A stretch of DNA of 64,000 nt from Phytoseiulus persimilis (lineage: Eukaryota > Arthropoda > Arachnida > Mesostigmata > Phytoseiidae), in contig CM075104.1 of the NCBI GenBank assembly GCA_037576195.1, forward strand, positions 10,680,211-10,744,210. The letters are read 5' to 3'. Positions 1 through 14,324 of the stretch are shown one piece after another. Position 1 is the first letter of the stretch; each line of letters starts with the position of its first letter. The position numbers and the translations under genes are program-made. The notes under the pieces are model-generated. The model was not told the origin of the DNA. It saw only the letters and a program-made list of their open reading frames with translations, and ran no database searches.

Positions 1-3000
1 TTCCTCTCGGAGTTACCCGAATGTTCCGATGAGTCTGATCACATGCTCGAAGACAACTTCAGGCGCAGAACAATAATCGTTCAAATTTATGGAATGAAGC
101 GGAGTAGAGTCTGCTTGTTGCCCTCTCGTCGACGGAAGCGCTCGAACTGATCGGAATAAGAGAGTATGTTTTGCGGCTCGCGAAGATACTAGCTCGAGCT
201 TGACCGGAATCCCACCCAGAGCGGAGGAACTGATCCAGGCATCGATTCCTCCCCTCGCACACTGCAACCGTTCTGAACGTTTGAAATGTCTCAGTGCGTG
301 CATAAATTGTTCAGAGTAATTTCACGTTAAATCAATCGCCTGTATCCAGCTCCCTCTCATCAAGAGCACAACCCTTCAACAGGGGACTCGTCTCAAGTTA
401 TGTCCGACAGGGAGCTGCGGAACAGAGGGGGCGCGGGTCGAGAGAGTTCGAGAGTCTCTGCTCTGGGAATATTACTTCAGCCGCTCAATCAACGTCGCTG
501 TGTTCCTTTTTGTTATATCTTTCTTGTTCCTCTTGCGCGGTGGCGGCGCTGACCGAGCTCGCGACCGAATGCGGGGACCTTACTTGGCCCCCCAAGAGGA
601 TCTTCCTCGGTTTCCTCGGCAAATAAGTGAATGCTCACTCCGTCGCTTCTCTCGCTCTTCTTATTTTCCAGAGGAGGATGCAGCGGCCCTGGTTTATTCA
701 GTGGACTCCCAGGCGTCGCTTGAGACAAGCAGGCAGGGAGGCGGACAGGCTTTTCTCCCGCATCCTATTTTTTTTCAACCGTCCCTCTCTCTCCCCCTCT
801 TGGGCCCAATCCCGATGCTCGCCATTTGGATGGCGTCTTCATCGTCCCTTCGGAGCCGCGCGCGCTGGCAGGCAGGTTGGTTCGTTGTCTGACTCGCGAA
901 GGTGCACAGGTGCCTTTGGCAGACAGCCGCCTAGCCTGCTCTTGAGGCCGAAGTTCTACGACTTTGCGCTTTAGCTGGGACCGGGGACAGGAGACCGAGC
1001 TTCCGATCTACTGACAACAGTGAAGTAGGTCTCGTGAGAGCAGGTGTTGGAATACACTTCCCCGGATACACGAATCGCGCACGGACCGCCAACTACTAGG
1101 CCTCGGCCTGGAACTCTGTTTCTAGATCATACAACGCTCCTCTCATGGAACACAGCGACTGACATCAGTTTTCCAACGAGATCACCGTCAGTTCGTGAGA
1201 ACTATACATTCAACCATGCATCAATCCATGAGCATACATCCCCTTTCGCCGATTAGGATTCATGTATGATAATTCAGCCCGGGTTTATAATTGAACCGAT
1301 TGAACATTGACCGCGTGGGATGAGGCCTCTTGGAGCCCATAGGGAATCGAATTCTCCGTTGGAATCAACACTCTCGACTTTCGTGTTCTTGCTTCGACGT
1401 TTTAGCGCACCGAGGACGATCGGAACGGTCAGCTCCGGCAGGGAGCAGCCGAGCTCCATGGATGTCCCCTGCTGGATTCAAGTGGGCTGAACGGGCTCGC
1501 TTCCGGTTAACAAACGACAATTGCAACTAGACGGAACCCATTGAAACACGAGTTGCTTTTACCCTTTGCGAGTGGAAAGGAAAGAACCGGACCGGACTGC
1601 CAGGCACGATGAGCCCTATAGGCTGAGCTCCTACTGCGCCGCTGCTGCTGTGGTGGCTTCAATTAGCTCCACTCGAACAACGACGAGAGTTTGCCTTACA
1701 CGGCGACGACTACGAAGACGATAACAACGACAACAACAACAACGACTACTTCCCTACTCACAGCGTTTGTGTTAGGCCTGCGCCAATAAAGTTTCCTCAA
1801 AAGCCCACGCTCGAAACAAGCCGACGAACGTGAAACCAACTCGTCCGGATAGCCGTTCCGCTTCGATCTCCGATCGGGGTATGCGTTCTCGACGCAGGTA
1901 GCCTCCCAAAGCGGGCGAGGTAACTTTCCCGCCATGTCCGATATACTCTGACCGCGACGCCGGCTCGCCAATGCCAGAGATTCGATGCGTGGTGACGCAT
2001 GTGTTGGAATGTAAACTTGTCGAACTCTCCTGCTGTTTCCGGATCTCTTTGAGAGTCGGGGGCTCACAGGTGAATGGGGTCGTCGCTCTCTGTAAGCGGT
2101 CGTTGGATTTCCGCAGGGAGCGTTTCTCGGTGAGAAAATTCATTACTGCAGGGACTGGAAATTTTTCAGAGGGGAAAACGGTCTCTCGGATCGTTCTCAT
2201 ACAAAGTCCGGTTCTGCGGACATCGCCGGTCACGAGCCAAGAGGAGTATGAGGGGAAAGGGCAAGGAACGGAGGAGAGAGGGCGGCGAGGGAATAATAAC
2301 CCGAAAAGAGATCCGCACCCGTCCCAGATAGTCTCGTTGGAGATAATGCTCGACTCAATCGAGGATGTTTTTTTCCTCCGGTTCCTTTTCTATCAGGGGT
2401 CGTGGAAGGAGTTCACCGAGATAGCTTCCTCCTCGTCTGTTTTGATCGTTTGGCTTCGCTAAGATTTGAAGCAGGGCTTGGCCTCGCTGCTCTTTAGTTT
2501 TTCCCTCCTGAATCTGAAGTCCTTCTCCCCCGCTTCGTTTGCGCCGCTCCCGTTTCTCGTCTTCCATCCGCAAAAACTCTCAACTAGGCAAACAGATTAT
2601 ATCGATTGGATCGGGTTTTTAGTCAACGTCTACGTTTCGCAGGGTTTCCCTCCGTTTCGTCGCTCTTTCAACGCCGTTTTTATCCTCGCACTCGCCTCCG
2701 CGCTCACTCCCTCTCGCTCGGACCGTCAGCAGCACTTGGGACGGAAATTCTCCATTCAGGGGGAGCGTTCGATTGAACCAGCGTTGAAATTCCACGGTAA
2801 CTGGCTTCAAGTACTCGATCTGCCCTCGCGGGGGATAGGAGTCGGAACTGGGTCGCAGTACCGGATTCCGACTCCATCCGGATGGAAGATCCTTGCCATG
2901 CATCCACCGGTGATTCTCTATCATCCGCGACTCCGGAGATTTAAGAGTAGATTGATTCAAGGCTGAGTTTCGGTCGTCGGATACCGGCTACGTGACATCT

Positions 3001-6000
3001 GCTCAGCCGCTGCCGGACCGGCAGTTTTCTCCATGACTCTCTTTTCGGCAGCGAGAACTCTCTTTTGAAAAAAAAATCTTTTACGCCCCCACGGGAGCCA
3101 TTTTAGCGGTGGGTTCGGCAGAGCGGAAGCGCTGTGAATGACGAATGCCTCGAGTGTTATGCAAGTGGGGAGGTGAAAGGAAAAATCAAATTCAAACGTC
3201 GCTGAATGCGATTTTTTTCGTGCAGCCGTCTAATTTCCGGAAACGGAGGAGGAATAGGTGTAGCTATTGCTTCCGGCGGGGAGATATACTTCCGCTCCTT
3301 CCCCTGTGACGGCTTCTTTAGTCGGTGCGTCGACGCCGAGCTTATTTCGCCCGTCTCCCATTGCCACCTCATATATCCCGGTCCCTATGGTCCTGATCTG
3401 AGGCTGTCATCCTTATTTTGGTCGCCGTCGTCATCGTTCATGAGCAAATCGACCCGTTGCAGCTGCAAGCTTGATCATTGACACAATTCCAAGTTCAGAA
3501 GCACGGTTCCGACAGTTTTGCTTGTTTGACATTTCGTGAGGCAAACTTTCGAGATCAGAGTCGTGGACCCGTCTCTGAGAATTTCGAGCCGGTTGAGCAT
3601 GAGAACGCGGCTGATTCTACGCCCACTCAATTCTTCTGACGATCTAGGAGCAACTAGTTGGAAAAAGCAACCGACTCTCGACCGGACCATCAGAGTTGAG
3701 CCGGATTGAGATCGGCGTGCAGTTAACGTGGACGCGTGATAGTACCTCCAAGAACGTTCCTTGGAATATCGAGCTTCAACGCATCAGATCACTACGACGC
3801 GTGCTGTGAAACGCCATGAAAAGAGGTTCACAGATCAGGAAATACCTCTCAAAATACCAAAACATCAGAGCAACACATTGCGAAGTTGCGTCGGGAAAGG
3901 AACTTTGGGATATCTGCCTGAACCCGAGCTTCTTTCAGTTTTTTGCTCCAATATTATAAAGAAGCGGAGGAGAGGGGATGGCCTCAGTCCTCCTCAGAAG
4001 GCCACACTTCAACATGCCGTAAGTGCCATGTCGATCCGATAAATCGTGTAGGATTTCATGAAGGACAAACATGCTCCTCGGCTCTCATGAACAAAGATAA
4101 CCGCTGTACATGGTCAATAAATCAACCATGCATCTTGCTGTATGCAAGGCCCGAAATCTGAGTCGTTGACGGACTCAGCTGGCGACAATCATGAATCATC
4201 CGACAACTAGCAGGAACGAAGTCGCCTGAAATTATCTCCGATCCATTCGCAACGAAATTCCGTGGAACTCGAGCGGTCGTCGCAAGCATTGCGTATGCGC
4301 TGAACAATCTGCCGTGGTTGGCGCCAATCCCAGCAGCTAACAACAGCTTTTGACCCTGTCTCGATGCACGGAGCTTCCCCCCACAGAGCCAGCATGGAGT
4401 AACTCTTTAGGAAGACATCCTTGTCGTCGATTGTTCAGAGAACTCCGCTTCATTATGGAGGTCGGCCGAGGGGAGCTTTCGTCAACGATCGCTTTGTTCG
4501 TTACTTGAACTCCTCCGATAACATTGGTTGACATGCTCCAGCGCCGAACCATGTCGTGGAACTTTTGTCCGCCGGGATCATGACATCGATTCGGAGTAGG
4601 TGTGCGCCTGAATACAATGCTGCATGAATCGAAACTCATGCGACAAGTTCGGACATCGCTTGTTGTTCGCCGGCGCCTCGCGCAGCGGGTCAGGAACGGC
4701 GGCGGCGGCGGGATTTTCGAGTGTGTTCACAACGTCGTTTGAGGAAGTCTGGAAGGAATTCGTCGGATGCATCAGCCAGAAGCGGCGGCCCTTCTCACGT
4801 CTGGTTCAACGACTTCGTATCCTGTTGCGTCGGCCGTTGAATTTGCTTCGAGCATCCGAACGCATGCAGTTTTCAACTCCGGGCCGAGCTCTCCAGGCTT
4901 CGCAGTTGTAGCCGGCCGTAGTCTCTCGTTGACAGCGAGGGCCTCGGCGGTCGCTCAAAGCGCGAGCGACCCGGGGGGCCGACCCGGGCCCGCGCGGGTT
5001 TCATCGCCGGCACGGCGGACCAGCCCGACTGAGCCCGGACTCCCCTCGAGAAGTAACGCGACTCAAGGCAACATTCGGCAATTTCGCGCTCGATTGACTC
5101 TGGACACTACGGTCGCTCGGCAAAGAGGAGACACACTCGGAACTGGTTGCAACAGTCTGTCGGCACTGCGACGTTTTCCGACGGTTCCGACAAGTTACAC
5201 AAGGAAACGCTGTCGCCGTTCCTGCTCGAGCTGCGGTAGGACAAGGGCCACGCCGATCGTCGCAGCGGGCAGTTCAGTCTCGGAGACAGGCCCGGCTTTG
5301 AACTCCTTCGCGTGAAGTGGAGTAGGCGATCCAGGACAGCCATCTGCGATTCGATGTGTCGGTGGTACAATGATTGTCGGCCAAACAGGCGCGGCAAGCA
5401 CCGGGGCCGATTGTTACGAGATCGATTCAGTTTGTAGCCTCCATAACGACAGCGTTGAGCCGAATAGCTGATAAGATGCGTCGAGACTCGAACTCTCTCG
5501 AATGAGCACCCGAAAGCTGACGGAACCAGACCGCCCCGTCTGTTCTGGAGCGTCGGCATCGCTCCCCCGGTCGGATCGGAAGCCGACTCGGACCACACGC
5601 TATGGAAACTCCGGTGGAACGAGTCTCGGGTTGGAGTTGCTGGAGTTGAGTGTGGTGATCCAAGCAAACCGACCAAGCAAAGCGACTGAACAGCCGAGCC
5701 GACCGGCTCTGTGTCAATAGCGCGGCCTGCCTGATGAGCCCTGGTAAGTGGCCTGGAGTGAACTTCAATCGGACGAGGTCCCTGTGATTCGTGGACCAGC
5801 CGGGAAGCCATCATCGTCGTTCTCCTTCTCCGCACGAATCGCAGCCGTGCCCACCCATGACGTGAGGCAAGCCATCAACGAGCGAGAGCTCACTCACGAA
5901 CAGCTTGTTAACAGCGTGTACACGCAGTGTTGGCGGCGGCCGAGGCGAACTCGTGCTTTTGCTCACACGGACGGGCAGACAGCGGCCCGCCCTTAAACAA

Positions 6001-9000
6001 TGAGGCATTTAGGCCAATTTCGAGCCCCGCCATGGAACGAGAAAAAAAATGCCAAATTGTATGAGAGTTCCAGAGTCGTCTGACGAGAGAGAGAGTATCC
6101 GATGCTCCATCGCACCTGAGGGGTCGGCTTCGCTTGATCGGAGTTTCGCGGAGAGTCTCGGGAGAATCAGATCCACCAGCGGACCACAGGTTGACTCAAA
6201 CCGTTGCCTGGTTTACTCGTTTTTCCTCCCATCTGAATAATGAACGGAATTCAACGGCATGGTTCGAGATTCGGACTGGTCCAAGAAACCATCTCTGCTC
6301 CTCAGAGCAGCATCGGGCTCATCAGCGAGTTGGACGTCGGCGGCGAAGATATTAATCACGAAAAGAAATTAACAACAACGAGGGCGCCACCAACCGAAGA
6401 CGTCTGTGATTGCCCGGAGCGGCGGTGTTGCGTTCTGGCGTAATGGAATGCCGTTCAGCCAGCAGACACCTGAGTCACGGTTTGCTATCCCTCGTTCGCC
6501 TTCCTCTCCTCTTTCTTTGTGAAGAAGAATGGAATCAGCGACGAGCCGACACCCGCTTGGCTCCTTGCCAGCTGAACTTTGCTGAATTCTGCTTCATCTC
6601 CAAACCGTCCTCCTCGACCGACGCTACTGACCACCTCAACGGGCGGCATGGCCACAACGAGCTTTGTACCGCTACTGCATGATTTTTCCCAGGATATCGT
6701 CATAGCATCGAAGTATCCGATACGACTCGCGCGATGACCCCAACAGTGCTGCTGTTCAAACTCTGGCGCCACCTCTCCGAGATCCCAGCTCTGACGCGAA
6801 CGAGATACTCTGACCGCAGTTCAGACACTGGAGGAGACCCGGTGCGGCGGAAATCACTTTTGTCACTCGACACATGAGCCACTGCTTTGGCAAGAAAAAA
6901 TCACCGCCGTTCCCACCAACCGCTGAGAAGAGAGGTCGTCGGATCAGGGCGGATTTTATTTTGTTCACGTCGATCAGACGCAATAAATGTAGTTGGTCGG
7001 GACCACCTGGACTCACATATTTTACGAACTCTCCTCCGGAAGGCCTGGCGGATCCTCTCAGCCCTTTATTGTCCTCTGGAATCCGAGATCCGCCGCCAGA
7101 TTGGACGGATGGCTGACGCGTCCGTGTTGAGGGGAGGGACCCAGATCATGATCAGAACCTCTTCCCCTGGAAACGGTGTCAAAATAAACCGTCCGCCACC
7201 GCTTCCCTCGAAAATGCCCGCCTGCGTCACAGCCCGTGCGCCTCGAAATCCCTAGAGAAGTTTAAACAGAAACCTGGACTTAATCTACAGGTGTCGCTCA
7301 ACACGCGAAGCTATCCGTGTCTCACGTCTCATCAGCATACCGGCCAACTTTGAGACGGCGGTTGGTTCCCCGGAACGCGGTCCTCCCGAGGTATGGGTAG
7401 AGGAGATGGCCTTGGTCGGTAACTTCTGATAAAGGACCGCTGAAGACCATGCTTCGGTGAAAAATAGAGCTCCGGGAGGCGGGTTTGTTGAGGACGGGAA
7501 GAGTTCCACACAGGCGTCGCGGGTTAAGTATCAATTTTCGATTCCCAAGCGGTCGGTGCCCGGAAGCCTGAACGGGCCGAGGACAGGCCGAGAGAGGGTG
7601 ACGACAAACCACCCATCCAGTCCTCGAGCCACTTCTCCGTCCAGTTCCGATCCCGCCAGTCAGTCGGTCGGTCAGTGAGAGAGTCGACCGGTCGTCAGCA
7701 GACTGGCCGGGGAACCGACTCGCCAGAGGAACTCGGTGAGAAGAAATGATATTGGTAAACGAAGGCTATCATTCTCATATCACACACTTTAGCAAATGGC
7801 AATCTAAAATCGATGAGGGAGATCAAGCGTCGACATTCCTCTCCTCGCGGCGTGCGTCGACTGCGACAGTTTTCCCTCTGACCGGGTCTTCGATTCCTCC
7901 CGGCTTACAATCGCCTGACTCCCTCACAACTTCGACTTTGAAAGGCTCTTTTTATTCCACGGTACGGAGTCCTCTGAATAATTGTTGAGCTAATGTAGGC
8001 TAATAAGCAATCCAAGTTCCGCCATCGACTGTTCTCGAAGTTCACGGCGAGCTGTATTCAGAACGAAATCCCGGGATGCCGAGGAACTGGATGACGCAAT
8101 CGCCACTTCGTCGCTCGAGAATCGAGAGATCGCAGCCGCACTTTGTCGAGCAGAGAGATAGAGAGAGGAAGCGGTTCGAGTGCCTCGAGATGCGCGGGGG
8201 AGGAACCTTTCCTCTTCCATGTTGAACGGATACTTCCCAGTGCCATGATCCAAGATGCTGCGACTGTGTGAGGAGAACCTCTCTCGTGGGACCTTGGGAT
8301 GATTCTTCCTATTGGAATCAGCGTTTCTGTCTCGTCGGGTACTCTTTCTGATTTTTCGAGCCATCGGGTCAAAGCTCTCGAAGGAGCGAGTAGAGCTTGA
8401 AAGGAGAACTGTGTCGAAACGAAGCTAGATGCGGTCCCTCACTGACAACAACTGAATGTGGTAGTACCATGGATGGCGAATAGCACATATGGACGGGTCG
8501 GTCAGACATTATCCCGCAGAACATGAAAGCCCCGCGTTCTCGACCCCCCGGGTAATATTTGGTCGCTCCAAGTCGACTTATGTCGTTTTCGAAACGCGCG
8601 CTTGCGAAATTCCCCGCCGCCCCCACCTGTCTGGGATTCTCTCGCTGGATACCACTCACCAAGCGGAGAAAACTTCTGAACAGGGTTTTCTGTTTCTGTA
8701 GAAGTCGACTTCGCCGTGTCCAGCTCCAACCTCTCCTCCCACCCGCCTTACCGGAGATTCCCGTTTGGGATTCCTGCAAGCGAGAGAGGTTTTGAGTAGA
8801 GCATGACGTCAGAGAAGAGGATTTTTCCAGCTCTCTGAGTCTTACGGAGGAGAGTTGGAGAGAGATTGTCGCCATACTGCTCCGACAGAGCTCCTTGGCT
8901 GCTACTCACATGGCAGCGCCCACTCCCGTAGGTAACCCGATTGGCGAACCAGGGATCAACACTAGAAACCGCTGATCTTGTACTTCTGTCGAACGGATTT

Positions 9001-12000
9001 ATCGCGGTCCGTTGTTCGATCGATATACGTCCCACATCCATGTTACTGATAGCGGATATTTTCCCCGGAATCGGGTTTTTTGGAAAAAAAAAAACTAAAA
9101 AATCACCGAATTCCCAGGCTGGGAAGCGGCTCCTGCGATAAGATGGGAAACATGACTCACAATATAGAATTCTAGGAAGCGGTTGAAATGTTGTCACTGT
9201 TTTCAGTTCGTCTGGATTCTCGAGGGAACATCTATTATTTACAACGACCGAATGAATTCCGCGTCTACTCCCTGTGAGTTGGGAATGAAATAGACGCAGG
9301 AAAAATACGGGACAACTTCCAGGAAGACAAGTCATCAATTTCCGGCGGAAGTGTAGGTCCAATTCACCCCGAATGCGCAGAACGAAACGGTCTTTGCGCT
9401 TGCTGAGTGGAGCTCGTAAAAGCTCGCGCAAAGTCGCCGCAGTAGGACAGGGGAACCGAGCGTGCTTTGGCATGGTTTGCGAACTCGGGATGCGTGAGGC
9501 TGCGACCCGCGGGAATCTCGTTCGCTCGTCCGTGATTGCGACAGAAGCACAAGAGCTCTTCAAACAAAAGGAACCAAGGAGACTTCGTTCAATCTTCGTT
9601 CCGCTGGCGGGCAGCGGTCACTTGCGAGCTCCGGTTCCCGTAGATTATTTTCTCGAACTGGATTCATTGTCTCCCCTCCTGTCCGCTCCGGTCGTCGGAC
9701 CGATCCGCGTCATTTTCATGAACGAATCCGCGAAATTTCCGTCCCCCGAGCCGAGTCGAGCTTTGGTTAATAGTTCGTCCTCCTTTGGCCGCTGAATCGG
9801 ATCACTGCAGGTGTCGGCAACGGAGAGGAGGAAACAGAATTCGAGATGAGCTAATTATCCCCAAGTCATCAAATGAAATCGGACGCTACCATTGGGAAGC
9901 GCGAACCGATCCAAAGGGCACTGCGTCCCTGCAGTTCACTTTCACTGCGCAGGGCGAGTGATTCGTCAGACGGCTCACTCCTGAGTGGAGAGAAGGTTGA
10001 GAACGGAAACAAGGAATGAAGGCTGCCAAAGGTAAGGATGAAGGCTCGTCCGCTTTATTCCTCACAAACAAACGCGTCGAAGGAAGCGGGGATCAAAGTC
10101 AGCGGTCTTTGTGAGCGCCCAAGCGGCTCCGAGCGGTTCGGAACGAACGGAATGCACGGATTCGTCTCAAGTTTGGAGCCGATCAAATTTCTGGGACCTC
10201 TCCGATCACCCTGCGGTGTTCTACCAACGTTCCTTGATCCGTCCTTTTGTCATCTGTTGCCATGTTCAGCGCTCCCGGTCGTACGTACTCCCATCCGGCC
10301 GGAGCTTACCTCCCTACGCGCGTCTGAGCGATCTCGGCCGCAGCGAGCCCTACCATCGTTTTTCTTCGAAGCCGATTCTCAGACGTGAACTTCGGACATC
10401 CGATCTCTGAGGCATCTTTCACGCGGCAGATGACATCAGTGCAGATTGGTTTCAGCCGTTAACGTGGCTCAACCGAATGCGTGGTAGGAGTCGACCTGGG
10501 AACGCCATCGTGGTTTCGAGTCATCATGGCTTTCCGTTGCAGCTATCCAGACCGTTCTGGAGCAGAGCTTGACTCGGCTGGACTTCTTTCCGGTCAGAGA
10601 CGTCACAATTCGGTCGATTTCGACAAAAATAAGGATGAGATCCTTACATCCATTCGATATATGCCATATTGACCTCTACGAGCTCAGAACCAAGTCCTGC
10701 AGATCTCTGGCACCAGATGCAGACCAACCTCTCCGACAATAGGAAAGCGTCGGGAGAAGTGCCGACGGGAAAAAGCGACGTGAGGGATGATGCATCTGCA
10801 TCGCGAAATGCACGAGTGAGGATGACGACCGCAGCTCATCATGCGAGCTCCAATTCATGCGCATGTATTCGACTCGTTTCAGCCATAACGGGGAGCCGTC
10901 CAGGGTCACGGTATCGGAACGTTTGCATCTCAAATCGTCGGCCAGAAACTGAAACGTATTCCGACTTTCAACTAGGACGGAACCAGACCTCAATATCTAC
11001 AGCCATTTAACGAGTGCATCCGTGCGCATTCATCGATATCTCCAGGGGGAGGCAGCGAAAGCGCCACCCCTCAGAATCGAGAACATTCTGGAGGATCGAA
11101 CTATGTATTCAGAGTTCGGGGCGGAAGGGGCCCTCAATAGCGGGATCTTCAAGTCCCTCATCATCAGCCGGCACGCCAAGTTCTCTCCAAACTTCGATTC
11201 CCTGGCAGTGTTTTCTTGATTCGCGTGAGACAAGTTCTGGAAGTAATCAAGCCCGCAGCGGGCTACTTCCTGGAACACAGCCTCCCACCATCGTGAACGC
11301 TCCGAGAAAGTTAAGTTGTTCCTCTCCGAGATTGCGCCGGATTGCGCGCGCATCAAACGTCACAAATCCTGATGGTAGACCCGGAACTGAAAACGAAGCT
11401 CGATCGCTCAGCCGGACGCTGAAATCCGAACTCCGATCAAGTTCAACGACGAAGCGGTTTCGCATCATATTCTTTATCCAGTCTGGCTAAAGAGGACGTT
11501 CATGCTCAATGGGCAAGTAGAATCCACCGCGGGAAAATGGTCGTCGAAACCGCTGATCTCTTCCTACAGGATCGGTCGGACGAAAGTTTAGATTGATTCA
11601 GCAGCGGAATCGGAAGCCACACACCGCACTCAAGATGAGAACGGGCGTATCCCCGCTTTCGCTTCCACGCACGAGTGCATCACCCAACGTACTCTAAATG
11701 ACTTCAACGAGAGTGAGCTTGTTCTCGAGCATGCGACGGAACGGGGCGGACCCACAGCTGGAACTGAAAAGAAATCTCACTCTGCGTAAGACTTGTCTCG
11801 CGCAGCGGCTTCCTCAATGTGTGAACGGCCCGCGCGGGCCCTAGTTCGTTGCGTCGTATGGGTACCTTCCGAGGGGTGCCTGTTCGTTGAAACAACGGCG
11901 GGCAAGCGAGCGGGTAGAACGCCTGTTACAAAACAAGCGTCCTGTCGGCTCTCCACTGGAGTTGTGGCGATTCGACAGAATGACGGATTCGGCTCACGTT

Positions 12001-14306
12001 TCGCACGTCAACAAATCGCCGCCGCGACCGCCGCTCTGGCGACCGGTAAACTATTGGACTCCGTTGAAGCTGTTTGAAAACTAGCAGAACGCGACTAGGT
12101 GCAGCACGCGGCGAGGACGGGCACGATTCAACTGCGCGAGACATGAATAGCGAAATAGTCCATGTCTCTCCGGGATGGCTGAGTGCAGCATAGTTTGCAT
12201 GGGTATCCTCGCTAGAAATGTTCCGAGCAGCCATGCAGTATGTGATGATTCAGAGCAGAACCCGGAAAGAGACTCCGGCTAGCACGCAGTCAATCGACCG
12301 ACAAAATGCTGTCATTGGAACTTCCGGTTGTAAGCTACCGGATTTTCCAGAGGAGAAACGAATTTTCACGGCAGGGGTAATCTCCCCCGCGGAGTCACTG
12401 TTCCTCTCTCCGATTCTTCCTCGGGTATCAAAATCCCGAACTTTTTTGAGGCAAGAAAGAGAGAGACTTGCTCGAAGCAGGAGCGAGCCACGCGCGCCGC
12501 TTAATCCCTCAAGATACTTCTTCCCTTGCCCGCCAACATAACTTCGACCGAACCCTATTCCGACCTTTTCAAGTTCCCCATTTTCGCTTGCACTGGGCCT
12601 TCTTAGCTTCGTGATGCTCTCCTCACCGCCGAACGTTCCGTCCATCCGACACCTTCCTCGACCTCTGTGCTCGAGACCCCGGATTCCGGCCTCCCATCGA
12701 GGCCCTCCCGCATTTCTCGCCCCACCGGACTTCTCGTCCGCAGAACCCCGGGCCATAGCTGAAGCCGTTGTTCGTTCGTTCGTGTTACGTCAAATCATCT
12801 TGATGAGTGTGCTTTCTTGAACCGAGACGAAGAGGGAGAGATTGAAGGCGAATGAGGAGAAAGACAACGAACCTTAACGACTTCGTCTTTTCCCTACTTT
12901 CTTCCTCCGCGAGACGGAGGGAATTGGAGGTAAATGTTGGGGGTCCCGAGGAACAACCGAGCAGCGGCGGCAGCAGCATGAGGGGAACGAAGCGGCGTCG
13001 GCAGGAGCAACGGCAATGAGTCCATTTTCTTTTTCATTCTCTCGACCCACTCGACTGTGACGAAGACGTTCCTCCGTAACAAAGAGGGAAACCCTTCTTT
13101 TCTGTGGCGACGGACCAACCGTCGTTCTCCTGCCTGTTCGCTTGCCGGCTCGCCTGTTTTGGTTTCTCGGGCATGATCTTCATCGATACCTCGACTGTGA
13201 ACAAACTCAGTCAACTCCCCGGCACGATAAAGGACAGAGACAAAACCAATGATCCAAGCTGAATCAGGATCATCCCTGCATGCTTCCAAAGGACGTCATT
13301 CCCAATCGGGATGCCGTTGCGTCGGGGAAAGAACGCCAAAGTCTCATGCAGCAAAAGAGAATATAACGGGTGGCGTGTCGACAATCCTTTACCTGGTGAA
13401 AACTTGAAACAATGATGGAACGAGAACTTTATACCTCTTCGCAGCTGGGCGAATGATGGGAGCCGCGGTTCCGGGCAAGTTTGCGGTCGTCTTCGAGACA
13501 GCCGTGACCTGAAACTCCTCTGAGGTCTCATCAGAACCTGAGCAGAAGCGAGTGCGTTCCCAGGCTAAATCTTCGATAGCCAGATAGAGCTGCTTGCTCG
13601 TCTCGACAGCGAGCCGACTTCTTCCGTCCGATGAATGGAGAATCCACAGGGTGGTCTTCGTGAGTCGGAATTTTTCTCACCCATTCTTCTTCCGCTCATC
13701 ACTCGGTGATTTCGCCATCGATAGCTGGAGGGATGAATCAACTTTTTCTCCTAACGTGGGCTTCCGTTCTACCGGCGAGGGTTCGCGTGTTTTGCCGGAA
13801 GCCGGCCGCAACGAAACTGAAACCACCCAGAGTTGTGCTTTGCGGCACTGTCGAGTAGCCTATGACGAGCTCGACTCCAAACGGCGATAAGTCCATTATT
13901 GATGATTTCGAGGGGATCGTTTTTTCATTCTGGTGAAAGCTGTGAGCGCATGATCACGGTAGAGCTTTGGGATCGGATAGGCAGAAGGACGAAGAGCCTA
14001 ATCCAGAGTACTCCGAAAATCATTGACCCAGGAGGGGGCGGCTGAGGTACTCATCAAGTTTGGACTTTTTTGTTTTTCGGCTGAACCTCTCAGCCAGCCC
14101 TCAGGAGTGCACCGGAATCACCGGAGTATTGCTTCAGTAACACTCCCTATCGCCTCGCAAATCCCATTGCGGGCGGTGGGCTTGGGTCTTAAGATGGTTC
14201 AGATATGAATTAAATCCTCTATTTACCACATAAGAAAGATTTTTATCCCGCAATTGCTAGCTTAGCGTGGCACCCAGTGTTGGTTTATGCCACCCGGCCA
14301 GCGAGC

Positions 14307-14324
14307 GGGGGGGGGGGGGGGGGG
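14307..14324 (+). repeat. Poly-G run (18)
   Basis: Uninterrupted run of 18 G. Similar runs lie at 19148-19158, 38336-38346 and 51412-51423. Confidence 0.95.

Noticed and set aside
5107..5835. 242-codon open frame on the minus strand
   Set aside because: Composition typical of translated non-coding DNA; nothing recognisable.
8748..9563. 271-codon open frame on the minus strand
   Set aside because: No domain, no protein-like composition and no plausible splice context. Stop codons are sparse in this window, so long chance frames are common.
11827..11840. 14-bp perfect palindrome GGCCCGCGCGGGCC
   Set aside because: Short GC palindromes are expected at this base composition, and nothing around it suggests a site.
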